DNA from: Kutzneria sp036403095
GTDB lineage: Bacteria; Actinomycetota; Actinomycetes; Mycobacteriales; Pseudonocardiaceae
Direction: 5' to 3'
Length of the DNA: 10,386 bases
NCBI GenBank assembly: GCA_036403095.1
Contig: DASWRQ010000111.1
Coordinates: 1-10,386, forward strand
A program made the position numbers and the translations under genes. The notes under the pieces were generated by a model. The model was not told the DNA's origin. It saw only the letters and a list, made by a program, of their open reading frames with translations, and did not search any database. Positions 1 to 5,380 of the stretch are shown here, one piece after another (positions within the stretch are counted from its first letter, which is position 1; every line of letters starts with the position of its first letter).

Positions 1-1
1 C

Positions 2-115
2 GTGGTGGACACCAGCGAGGTGCCGTCCATGGATTTCGGCCTGACCAAGGAACAGGGGCAGCTGCTGTTCGACCGCGGAGTGGCCGCCGGCGAGGCATTC
101 CTGGCCAGAGTGTGA
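2..115 (+). CDS. C-terminal end of patatin-like phospholipase family protein (partial)
   Basis: Only the last 37 codons are in the window, ending in TGA at 113-115. The tail reads VVDTSEVPSMDFGLTKEQ, then a helix ending AGEAFLARV. A strand followed by 'DF-L-(S/T)-EQ---L---G--A---FL' is how actinobacterial patatin-like hydrolases (serine lipid acyl hydrolases, Ser-Asp dyad) usually end. The catalytic GxSxG and DGG motifs would lie upstream, outside the window, so the assignment rests on the tail alone and is tentative. Codon use is normal for the region. A terminator-like hairpin begins at the base after the stop codon, so this gene is probably the last of its transcript. Confidence 0.5.
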   Translation: MVDTSEVPSMDFGLTKEQGQLLFDRGVAAGEAFLARV

Positions 116-150
116 CGGAAATCCCGGGTCCGTCACCGGCCCGGGTTCCG
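116..150 (+). terminator. Terminator-like hairpin after the patatin-like gene
   Basis: CGGAA(116-120) pairs with TTCCG(146-150), and CCCGGG(123-128) with CCCGGG(140-145), leaving a two-base bulge (AT) and an 11-nt loop. The 11-bp GC-rich stem starts directly at the stop codon. No U-tract follows, which is common for actinobacterial terminators. The position and length of the stem make termination the simplest reading. Confidence 0.65.
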
Positions 151-311
151 CCGCCCGTTCGCGCTGCCGGCCATCATCTGCCCACGGGAATCGTTGTGCT
201 GACGCCACGGACCTGACCGTTCAGGCACAGAAGCTCAGCGATCACCGTCACCGCGCGGTGCGAACGCCCCCGGATGCGACAAGCTCGACGCGTCACCGCC
301 GCGCGTCCACC

Positions 312-317
312 AGAGGA
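312..317 (+). promoter_or_regulatory. Ribosome binding site AGAGGA deciding the start at 324
   Basis: A purine-rich AGAGGA lies six to seven bases before ATG 324. It sets the start of the 51-aa protein and argues against the upstream in-frame GTG at 258. Confidence 0.6.
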
Positions 318-323
318 CTGACC

Positions 324-479
324 ATGACGGACACTCAGCTCGCCACCCGGCAGGCCGCCGCCGGAACTCAGGTCGGCGCCGTGCTCGACGACCTGGCCGG
401 CAACGCCTACGCGGCGCATTCCGAGCGCCTGCACGGCATTGCGACGCCGCCGCACGCGCCCCGGCGGGACCGCGTCTGA
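324..479 (+). CDS. Hypothetical 51-aa protein, translationally coupled to the 2-TM gene
   Basis: ATG at 324 has a good Shine-Dalgarno (AGAGGA, 312-317) seven bases upstream. A longer reading from GTG 258 has no such site and gives a low-complexity Arg/Thr/Ser extension, so I chose 324. The protein starts MTDTQLATRQAAAGTQVG, is mainly Ala-rich helix for about 40 residues and ends in a basic PPHAPRRDRV tail. There is no signal peptide, TM segment or cysteine. The stop TGA (477-479) overlaps the next ATG (479-481), so the two proteins are probably made together and may interact. I do not recognise the family. The 116-323 leader holds only the terminator hairpin and presumably the promoter of this pair. 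Confidence 0.65.
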   Translation: MTDTQLATRQAAAGTQVGAVLDDLAGNAYAAHSERLHGIATPPHAPRRDRV

Positions 480-967
480 TGACCGTCGACGATGAGCGGG
501 TGTTACGCCGCCAGCTGGTCGAACGGGTGCGTGCGCGGCGGATCGACATCGACGGCTTTCTCGACCGCGCCCGCCCGCGCAACTCCCGCCTGGCCGCCGT
601 CGGTGTCGTCAGCAGCGCCCTGGCCGCCGTCTTCACCGGCGGGCCGGCCATCGGCGGCGAGACCTTTGCCAAGGCCGCGCAGGGTTTCGTCGGGTCCACG
701 ACCGATTCACCGGTGTGGCGCACGCTGTGCGCCTTGGCCCTTGTCGTCTCCGTCGTCGCCGCGATCTGCACCAACTTGATGCGCTCGCAGAACTCCGCCG
801 CGCGCATCAGCGCCGCCGAGACCGCCAACGCCGAGCTGGACAGCCTGCAGACCCTGCTCGAGTTCGGGCAGGTGCGCCTGGACATCGGTTTGAAGCTCTA
901 CCAGCAGAGCGTGGCCAAGGTGTCCTTCGTCGACGAGCACCTCACCGGACCGCCGGCGCCGCGCTAG
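479..967 (+). CDS. Two-transmembrane-segment membrane protein, function unknown
   Basis: 162 aa; the start ATG overlaps the stop of the 51-aa gene. Residues 1-35 are a charged helix (RQLVERVRARR-ID-DGFLDRARPR). Residues 38-60 (LAAVGVVSSALAAVFTGG) and 82-101 (TLCALALVVSVVAAICTNLM) are hydrophobic TM segments separated by a short Gly/Thr loop. Residues 102-152 form a long amphipathic helix (QNSAARISAAETANAELDSLQTLLEFG) likely to be coiled coil or cytosolic. The order helix - TM - TM - helix resembles small 2-TM proteins that act as membrane effectors, such as SLATT-type proteins, but I see no motif that proves this. Its partner is the upstream 51-aa protein. Expressed as a hypothetical membrane protein with high confidence in the gene and low confidence in any role. 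Confidence 0.8.
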   Translation: MTVDDERVLRRQLVERVRARRIDIDGFLDRARPRNSRLAAVGVVSSALAAVFTGGPAIGGETFAKAAQGFVGSTTDSPVWRTLCALALVVSVVAAICTNLMRSQNSAARISAAETANAELDSLQTLLEFGQVRLDIGLKLYQQSVAKVSFVDEHLTGPPAPR

Positions 968-986
968 CCAGGTCGCGGCCACCTCC

Positions 987-997
987 TAGGCCGACGG
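987..997. repeat. Direct repeat copy 1 (TAGGCCGACGG)
   Basis: The same 11 bases recur exactly at 1258-1268, so the two copies flank the 57-aa ORF. Chance is possible in GC-rich DNA. Confidence 0.35.
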
Positions 998-1050
998 CGT
1001 CGCTGCGATCTCGTCTCCCATGCGCAGCGCCGCCAGCCCTCGTCGACGTC

Positions 1051-1224
1051 ATGCGCGTCACCGCCGCCGATCCCGATGTCGGTTCTTTCCTCGCCCAGGC
1101 CGAGGAGGGCCGCTACGCCCCTTCTTCGGTCCGGCTCTCGCCCCAGGACGTCCTGCTGGACAACCCGACCGTCTGTATCCAGGGCGACCGGGTGACCCAG
1201 CTGGTGTTCCCCGTGCGGCAGTGA
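1051..1224 (+). CDS. Hypothetical 57-aa protein, possibly an N-truncated remnant
   Basis: The reading frame uses C/G third bases almost throughout, as real genes here do, and gives a soluble protein beginning MRVTAADPDVGSFLAQAEEG and ending CIQGDRVTQLVFPVRQ. There is no Shine-Dalgarno or TANNNT box before ATG 1051 and no other in-frame ATG, GTG or TTG close upstream; the frame runs open into the 2-TM gene. It is therefore either a small gene with a weak start or the surviving C-terminal part of a larger one. An 11-nt direct repeat (987-997 and 1258-1268) brackets it. Family not recognised. Confidence 0.45.
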   Translation: MRVTAADPDVGSFLAQAEEGRYAPSSVRLSPQDVLLDNPTVCIQGDRVTQLVFPVRQ

Positions 1225-1257
1225 GCTCGCGAGGTAGCTTCCGGAGTGACGGCATCG

Positions 1258-1268
1258 TAGGCCGACGG
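1258..1268. repeat. Direct repeat copy 2 (TAGGCCGACGG)
   Basis: Exact second copy of 987-997. It lies in the leader region of the kinase gene. Confidence 0.35.
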
Positions 1269-1311
1269 ACGAAAGTCACGTAGCGGGCGTGATTCGGCGG
1301 TGTACGCGGGG

Positions 1312-1334
1312 ACAACATGGGTAACCCTTGTTGT
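1312..1334. promoter_or_regulatory. Near-perfect 23-bp palindrome, probable operator of the kinase gene
   Basis: ACAACA(1312-1317) mirrors TGTTGT(1329-1334), and GGGT(1319-1322) mirrors ACCC(1324-1327). Only the single bases 1318/1328 and the central base fail to pair, so 10 of 11 half-site positions are symmetric. It ends 23 bases before the kinase ATG, where a repressor or activator could act, or it could form a hairpin in the leader RNA. The AT-richer arms stand out against the surrounding 70% GC sequence. Confidence 0.6.
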
Positions 1335-1344
1335 TGCAGAGCAC

Positions 1345-1350
1345 GGGAGG
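1345..1350 (+). promoter_or_regulatory. Ribosome binding site GGGAGG of the kinase
   Basis: GGGAGG lies seven bases before ATG 1358. It decides that start over the in-frame TTG at 1328, which lies inside the palindrome and has no site of its own. Confidence 0.7.
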
Positions 1351-1357
1351 CCGGCAC

Positions 1358-2557
1358 ATGGAGGGTGATCCGTTCAGCGCGGCGGACAAGCGACCGTTGC
1401 TGTCCCGGCGCTACCGGATCGGCGCACTGGTGGGTAGCGGCGGCATGGCGGAGGTGTACCGGGCCTACGACCTGAAGCTGGAGCGCCCGGTGGCCATCAA
1501 GCGGTTCAGCTCGACGTCCAGCGTGATCGACCGCAGGCGGTTCGACGACGAGGCCCGGCTGCTGGCCGGCCTCTCGCATCCCGGACTGGTCACGGTCTAC
1601 GACGCCGGCCAGCACGAGGACAGCCGCTACCTGGTGATGCGGCTGGTGGACGGCCCGACCCTGCACCTGGCGCTGGCCAGGGAACGGCCGACCGTCGACG
1701 AGGTGCTGGCGCTGGCGAACCGGTTGCTGCCCACGCTGGCCTACGTGCACGCCCGCGGCATCGTGCACCGCGACATCAAGCCGTCGAACATCCTGATCGA
1801 CCTGGACGGCGAGGCCTACCTGGCCGATTTCGGGCTGGCCCGGCTCGTCGACTCCGACAGCATCACCCGGTCCGGGGAGATCGTCGGCACGGCCGCCTAC
1901 CTCGCCCCGGAACAGGTGCGCGGCGGCCGGGCGACCCCCGCCTCCGACGTCTACGCGCTCGGCCTGGTGCTGTTGCAGTGTCTGACCGGCTACCAGGAGT
2001 TCCAGGGCGGGCAGGCGGAAGCCGCGCTGGCCCGGCTGACCCGGGACCCCGTGATCCCGGACTGGCTGCCGGCCGGGTTGGCCACGCTGCTGGCCGAGAT
2101 GACCAGCGCCGATCCGGCCCAACGGCCGTCATCGGCACAGTGCGCGCAACGGTTCGGCGAACTCGGGAGCGCCGACCTGTCGACGATGCCGCTGCCGCGG
2201 CACCCACGCCGGCGCCGACTGGTCGCCGCGGCCGTCGGGCTCCTCGTGACGGGCGCGGCACTGGCGTTCACGCTCCGTGCCAACGAACCCCCGGCAACCA
2301 CCACCGCCCCGCCCGCGTCCACGACCACGACGCAGACGCCAACCACCACGCCGGCCACGACGGTGCCGCTCACCTCAGGCCCTGACCTGGCCGCCGGCGT
2401 CAACGATGCCGGCCGACCCGCCAGCCCTGGCGGAAGTGGCACTGCCGGAAGTGGCACCGTCGCCACCGAGCATGTGCCGCCGGGTCAGGCCAAGAAGACC
2501 GGCCCCGACCATGGCGGCCACGGCAACGAGCCGCCGGGGAACGGCAAGCACGGCTAG
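1358..2557 (+). CDS. Membrane-anchored Hanks-type serine/threonine protein kinase (Pkn family)
   Basis: 399 aa, transferring ATP phosphate to Ser/Thr of target proteins, with its kinase domain in the cytosol. All Hanks motifs are intact: Gly loop GSGGMAEVY (26-34), VAIK Lys48, helix-C Glu65, HRDIKPSN (His137-Asn144), DFG (157-159), activation loop with Thr170, Ser172 and Thr178, APE (183-185), Asp197 in SDVYALG and Arg256. Residues 288-305 are one TM segment after an Arg-rich stop (HPRRRR). The outside part has no PASTA, WD or NHL repeats: a Thr/Pro-rich stretch (310-340), a GSGT repeat and a Gly/His/Lys-rich end (EPPGNGKHG). This suggests a wall-spanning stalk rather than a ligand-binding domain. 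The gene stands alone, with convergent transcription downstream, and has a palindromic candidate operator upstream. Confidence 0.95.
   Translation: MEGDPFSAADKRPLLSRRYRIGALVGSGGMAEVYRAYDLKLERPVAIKRFSSTSSVIDRRRFDDEARLLAGLSHPGLVTVYDAGQHEDSRYLVMRLVDGPTLHLALARERPTVDEVLALANRLLPTLAYVHARGIVHRDIKPSNILIDLDGEAYLADFGLARLVDSDSITRSGEIVGTAAYLAPEQVRGGRATPASDVYALGLVLLQCLTGYQEFQGGQAEAALARLTRDPVIPDWLPAGLATLLAEMTSADPAQRPSSAQCAQRFGELGSADLSTMPLPRHPRRRRLVAAAVGLLVTGAALAFTLRANEPPATTTAPPASTTTTQTPTTTPATTVPLTSGPDLAAGVNDAGRPASPGGSGTAGSGTVATEHVPPGQAKKTGPDHGGHGNEPPGNGKHG
2432..2461 (+). repeat. 15-nt tandem repeat in the kinase tail
   Basis: Two 15-nt units (2432-2446 and 2447-2461) agree at 13 of 15 positions. They encode GSGTA-GSGTV in the low-complexity extracellular tail, consistent with growth by slippage. 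Confidence 0.6.
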
Positions 2558-2726
2558 CCAGCCGCAAGGCACGGCCACCGCCTACCCGCAGCCAACCAGC
2601 GCTCGGCATCAGTGGCCACAACGCAAACCGACCCCGCCGCTACAACCCGGCCCGGGCCGCGTACACGGCAGCGGTGCACCCGGCCGCCGCGCAACAATGG
2701 TCACGTCATGCATCTAGGCAAACCCC
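2558..2726. other. Convergent intergenic region, kinase / GrdB-like gene
   Basis: 169 bases between two genes that converge. I see no gene in it. It contains a perfect 12-bp palindrome CGGCCCGGGCCG at 2648-2659 that might contribute to termination, but no convincing stem-loop of the kind seen at 116-150. Confidence 0.4.
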
Positions 2727-3617
2727 TCAGCACGCGCAGCGGATCGAGAATTCCTTCTCCTGGCCGGCGATGCTGCTCAGCTGATCACCATGCGTCCCAA
2801 GGTTTCCTCGCACGGTGCCGCGGATCTGGTCGTCCACCCGGTACAGGTCGACCACCAGCTGCTCCCAGTCCCGAGACCCGTCGGCGTCCCACTGGAACGG
2901 CAATCGGTGCAGGTCCCACGGCCCGTCGGCCGTCACACCGGTTTCCAACGCGGCGCGGATGATCTCCCGCTGCTGCGCGGTCTCCCCGGGCCGTCCGCCC
3001 GGGCATCCCAGCGGAAAGTCCAGGAACGTGGCCCGCGGCGGCTTGACGGCCATCGCGTGCCGGTACAACGTGGTCAGGCTCGTGGTCGGCAGCCCCCGCC
3101 GCTCCAACGCCCGCGCGAGCACCCCGGCGGCGTTGTGGCACTGCGGGCAGAAAGGCACCACCAGCACCAGATCCACGTCCATCCGAGCGAACTCGTCGAC
3201 GATCCGGGGCGCGGTCTCGGTCGCCAGCTCCTCGTACTTGCTGATCGAGCCGACCATGGACACGGCGTTCTCGGCGTACCGGGCGAACACCCCGGCGGCC
3301 TCCAGGTCGACCATGGAATCCCGTGGATACGCCACATTCGGGTCGGCCAGCCCGAACTGGCGGATGGGCGTCTTGTGTGCGAACAGGATCTCGCCGAGCT
3401 CACGGTGTCGCGACAACAGTCGGTACGAGAGGTCGTTGCGCTCACCCAGCCGCATCTGCTCGGGGTAGTAGGCGCCGCTGGTCACGATCAGGCCCACGGT
3501 CGCCTCAGCCAACGGCTTGCCCAACGGGGTCAGCTCCGGGGCCTCGAACTCGGGCGTCTCCAGCGCCGGTCCGTGCAGCACGGGCCCGGCGACCTTGGCA
3601 TCGAAGTCGAAGTGCAT
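2727..3617 (-). CDS. GrdB/PrdB-family protein (glycine/sarcosine/betaine or proline reductase B subunit family), Cys form
   Basis: 296 aa. Sequence landmarks fit the GRDB family: VGLIVTSGAYY (41-51), LGERNDLSYR (57-66), a strand-turn VDLVLVVPFCPQCHNAAGVLARALE (148-172) and the conserved RATFLDFPLGCPGG-PGE---Q (195-216). In glycine and D-proline reductases the B subunit uses a selenocysteine with nearby Cys to reduce a substrate-derived adduct. Here the motif is C157-P-Q-C160 with no in-frame TGA, so this would be a cysteine homologue, as found in aerobic bacteria where the substrate is unknown. Cys205 and a C-terminal CAC (294-296) add further thiols. The start has a strong GGGAGG Shine-Dalgarno seven bases upstream. 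It is the second gene of an operon 19 bp after the YciI-like gene. The A, C or E reductase subunits are absent nearby. Substrate not inferred. Confidence 0.75.
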   Translation of the reverse strand: MHFDFDAKVAGPVLHGPALETPEFEAPELTPLGKPLAEATVGLIVTSGAYYPEQMRLGERNDLSYRLLSRHRELGEILFAHKTPIRQFGLADPNVAYPRDSMVDLEAAGVFARYAENAVSMVGSISKYEELATETAPRIVDEFARMDVDLVLVVPFCPQCHNAAGVLARALERRGLPTTSLTTLYRHAMAVKPPRATFLDFPLGCPGGRPGETAQQREIIRAALETGVTADGPWDLHRLPFQWDADGSRDWEQLVVDLYRVDDQIRGTVRGNLGTHGDQLSSIAGQEKEFSIRCAC

Positions 3618-3636
3618 GGTCTTTCCTCCCAGGAGA

Positions 3637-4023
3637 TCAGGCGATACCGACGCGGTTCGCGTCGAGGTCGACGGTCAGGACGATGCGTCCCTCGTTGAGC
3701 TGCCAGCCGCGCACCTCGTAGACCCGCAGCCCGTCGACGTGGAGCGGGTCCTGTGCGGCGATGGCCTGCGCGTCGGCCAGCGAGGCGGCGCGGACGGCGA
3801 TCATGCCGGAGCCGTCCCACTCGTAGTCGGCGGCGCGGAACGGGCCGCCCATGAACATCACGCCGTCGCGTTCGATGCCGCGGAGCCAGGTCACGTGGTC
3901 GGCCAGCACGCGCTGGGTGCGCTCGGACTCGATGTCCCAGTCCGAGGTGGGGCTGCCGAACATCACGTACAGCGGGAACAGGCGCAGGCCCAGTTCCGTC
4001 AGGACGCCTTCGTCGGTGCTCAT
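3637..4023 (-). CDS. YciI-like (YCII domain) protein
   Basis: 128 aa with one YciI domain, an alpha-beta ferredoxin-like fold found in small cytosolic enzymes or in accessory proteins of aromatic and halogenated-compound catabolism. Visible landmarks are His43 in DHVTWLRGIERDGVMFMGGPFR (42-63), GSGMIAVRAASLADAQAIAAQDPLH (71-95) with the family's usual DP at 92-93, and a C-terminal GLRVYEVRGWQLNEG. His43 and Asp92 are the candidate catalytic pair by family knowledge. ATG 4023 is preferred: a longer reading from 4098 would cross the shared promoter region. It lacks a Shine-Dalgarno, and a weak -10-like CAGATT (plus-strand 4031-4036) lies seven bases upstream, so it may be leaderless. It leads the GrdB-like operon and is divergent from the GntR regulator that probably controls it. 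Confidence 0.85.
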   Translation of the reverse strand: MSTDEGVLTELGLRLFPLYVMFGSPTSDWDIESERTQRVLADHVTWLRGIERDGVMFMGGPFRAADYEWDGSGMIAVRAASLADAQAIAAQDPLHVDGLRVYEVRGWQLNEGRIVLTVDLDANRVGIA

Positions 4024-4077
4024 ACTCGACAATCTGGCAGATAATCGAATATCTGTCCAGACGTACGATGGTCGAGT
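4024..4077. promoter_or_regulatory. Nested dyad operator between the YciI-like and GntR genes
   Basis: The 52-bp divergent region is strongly symmetric. The core CAGATA(4038-4043)...TATCTG(4050-4055) is an 18-bp palindrome with 16 matching positions, centred on ATCGAA. TCTGG(4033-4037) pairs with CCAGA(4057-4061) just outside it with a one-base offset. An outer pair ACTCGAC(4024-4030) / GTCGAGT(4071-4077) reaches both start codons. The site is AT-rich compared with its surroundings. GntR/FadR-type proteins bind short palindromes in their own divergent promoters, so this is the likely autoregulatory operator. Confidence 0.75.
4064..4069 (+). promoter_or_regulatory. -10 box TACGAT of a leaderless GntR transcript
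   Basis: TACGAT fits TANNNT and ends six bases before GTG 4076, the distance expected if transcription starts on the start codon. There is no Shine-Dalgarno. I see no clear -35; its place is taken by the operator palindrome. Confidence 0.55.
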
Positions 4078-4720
4078 GACGGCGAAGACAACCGGCAACG
4101 AGCGGGTCTACCTGGCGATCCGCTGGGAGATCCTGGCCGGGCAGCGCCGGCCCGGGGAGCCGCTGAAGACGGCTGAGCTGTGCAAACGCTTCGACAGCAG
4201 CGTGGGCGTCGTGCGGGAGAGCCTGCTGCGGCTGGCCGAGCACGGCCTGGTGCAGGTCCGTCCGATGCAGGGCTTCCGCGTGCCCGAGCTGACGGCCGAC
4301 GACCTCCAGGACCTGACCGAGGCCCGCCTCGACATCGAGACGCTGGCCCTGCGCTACTCGGTCATGCAGGGCGACGCCGCTTGGGAGTCGCAGCTGGTCG
4401 GGGCCCACCACCTGCTGACCGTCACGCCGCGGCGGGACGACAGCGGCGAGCGCTACACGCCCGACTGGGGCAAGGCCCACGGCGCCTTCCACGTCGCCCT
4501 GATCGCCGGCTGCCGCAACCGCCGCATTTTCGGCATTGCCAATCGTTTGCGCGACACCGCCGAGCTCTACCGCCGCTGGTCGGTGGGGGAGGACCGGGAC
4601 ACCGCCGCCGAGCACAAGGCCCTGCTCGACGCCGCCCTGGCCCGCGACGCCGAACTGGCCGTCGACCTGCTGGCCACGCAGATCCGGACCACGCACGACG
4701 TGCTCAGCAAGAACCTCTGA
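4076..4720 (+). CDS. GntR-family transcriptional regulator, FadR subfamily (FCD ligand domain)
   Basis: 214 aa. Residues 10-70 are a winged helix: VYLAIRWEILAGQRRPGEPLKTAELCKRF, recognition helix SSVGVVRESLLRLAEHGLV, wing VRPMQGFRV. Residues 74-208 are an all-helical FCD domain, which in this family binds a small organic acid, often with a metal. Candidate ligands are Asp86, His139 (GAFHVAL), His180 (EHKALLDA) and His207. GTG 4076 is chosen because the -10 box sits just before it; the frame stays open upstream but would run into the divergent gene. It is divergent from the YciI / GrdB-like operon and most likely represses that operon and itself through the dyad at 4024-4077, released by the pathway's substrate. 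Confidence 0.9.
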   Translation: MTAKTTGNERVYLAIRWEILAGQRRPGEPLKTAELCKRFDSSVGVVRESLLRLAEHGLVQVRPMQGFRVPELTADDLQDLTEARLDIETLALRYSVMQGDAAWESQLVGAHHLLTVTPRRDDSGERYTPDWGKAHGAFHVALIAGCRNRRIFGIANRLRDTAELYRRWSVGEDRDTAAEHKALLDAALARDAELAVDLLATQIRTTHDVLSKNL

Positions 4721-4760
4721 CGCCGCCTCGATCGGCGAACTCCGCAGCGCTCAAGAACTC

Positions 4761-4790
4761 CGGGCCGATGAAATCCGGGCCCACGAGATC
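4761..4790 (+). repeat. 15-nt tandem repeat upstream of the ECF sigma gene
   Basis: Units 4761-4775 and 4776-4790 (both CGGGCC...ATC) agree at 12 of 15 bases. They lie in the 129-bp gap between the GntR and sigma genes. In one frame they read RADEIRAHEIE, coding-like but with no start codon or ribosome site. Confidence 0.4.
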
Positions 4791-4798
4791 GAGCGTTG

Positions 4799-4838
4799 CA
4801 CATGCGCGGGCGTCGGACATGTGTGGGTGACAACCCAC
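4799..4838 (+). promoter_or_regulatory. Two inverted repeats in the leader of the ECF sigma operon
   Basis: CACATG(4799-4804) pairs with CATGTG(4818-4823), and directly after it GTGGGT(4823-4828) pairs with ACCCAC(4833-4838) around a GACA loop. The second hairpin ends two bases before the ribosome site AAGGAG. They could be a protein-binding site or mutually exclusive leader RNA folds controlling access to the ribosome site, as both use base 4823. Confidence 0.45.
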
Positions 4839-4849
4839 GAAGGAGAACG

Positions 4850-5380
4850 ATGGCAATCGAGACCGACGCCGAGTTCTCGGCCATGTACCGGGCCCAGTAC
4901 GCGGACGTGCTCGCGTTCGTCCGTCGCCGGGCCCATCCGGTGCAGGCCGACGACGTGGTCGGGGAGACGTTCCTGGCCGCTTGGCGCCGTCGGCGGGAGC
5001 TGCCGCCGGACCCGAGGCCCTGGCTGTTCCGCACGGCCCGCAACCTGATGCTCAACGCCGACCGCAGCGCCCGGCGGCAGCGGGCGGTGGCGGTGCGCGT
5101 CGCCGAGCACGACCGGGCCGACGGCTACGAGCCGATGCTGTCGGCGGAGGCCCGGATGGACCTCGTCACGGCCTGGCGGTCACTGTCCACATCGGACCAG
5201 GAGCTCCTTGCCCTGCACGCCTGGGAGGGCCTGACCGACAAGGAGGCGGCCACGGTGCTCGGCTGCACCCGGGCCGCGTTCAGCATGCGGCTGTCGCGGG
5301 CCAAGCGCCGCCTGGCCAACCACGCCGGTCCCGCGTCCGACCTGCCGGTCGCCTTCGCCAACCTGAACGGAGCATCATGA
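4850..5380 (+). CDS. ECF-type RNA polymerase sigma factor
   Basis: 176 aa, the usual size for the group. Region 2 spans about 8-75: FSAMYRAQYADVLAFVRRR, then the -10-binding helix ADDVVGETFLAAWRR (33-47) and DPRPWLFRTARNLML (54-68). Region 4 spans 101-155 with the HTH LTDKEAATVLGCTRAAFSMRLSRAKRRL (128-155) that binds the -35 element. There is no extra C-terminal SnoaL-like domain. ATG 4850 has AAGGAG four bases upstream; an earlier in-frame start at 4796 would be within the repeats and has no site. The stop overlaps the next start (ATGA), so the partner protein is translated along with it. It directs transcription of a small regulon, probably including its own operon. Confidence 0.93.
   Translation: MAIETDAEFSAMYRAQYADVLAFVRRRAHPVQADDVVGETFLAAWRRRRELPPDPRPWLFRTARNLMLNADRSARRQRAVAVRVAEHDRADGYEPMLSAEARMDLVTAWRSLSTSDQELLALHAWEGLTDKEAATVLGCTRAAFSMRLSRAKRRLANHAGPASDLPVAFANLNGAS

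Noticed and set aside
258..323. GTG start at 258 for the 51-aa gene
   Set aside because: No Shine-Dalgarno and a low-complexity extension; ATG 324 has AGAGGA at proper distance.
1328..1357. Earlier TTG start for the Ser/Thr kinase
   Set aside because: It would begin inside the palindrome, has no ribosome site and adds no kinase homology; GGGAGG before ATG 1358 decides.
2727..3617. Selenocysteine insertion (recoded TGA with SECIS) in the GrdB-like gene
   Set aside because: The frame has no internal TGA and the expected position holds Cys, so no recoding is needed.
3851..4075. N-terminal extension of the GntR protein from 3851
   Set aside because: The extension overlaps the convincing YciI coding sequence on the other strand and is Ser/Arg-rich shadow; GTG 4076 has a -10 box.
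4768..4830. 20-aa ORF starting MKSGPTRSSV before the sigma gene
   Set aside because: No ribosome site, atypical codon use, and it lies over the leader inverted repeats.
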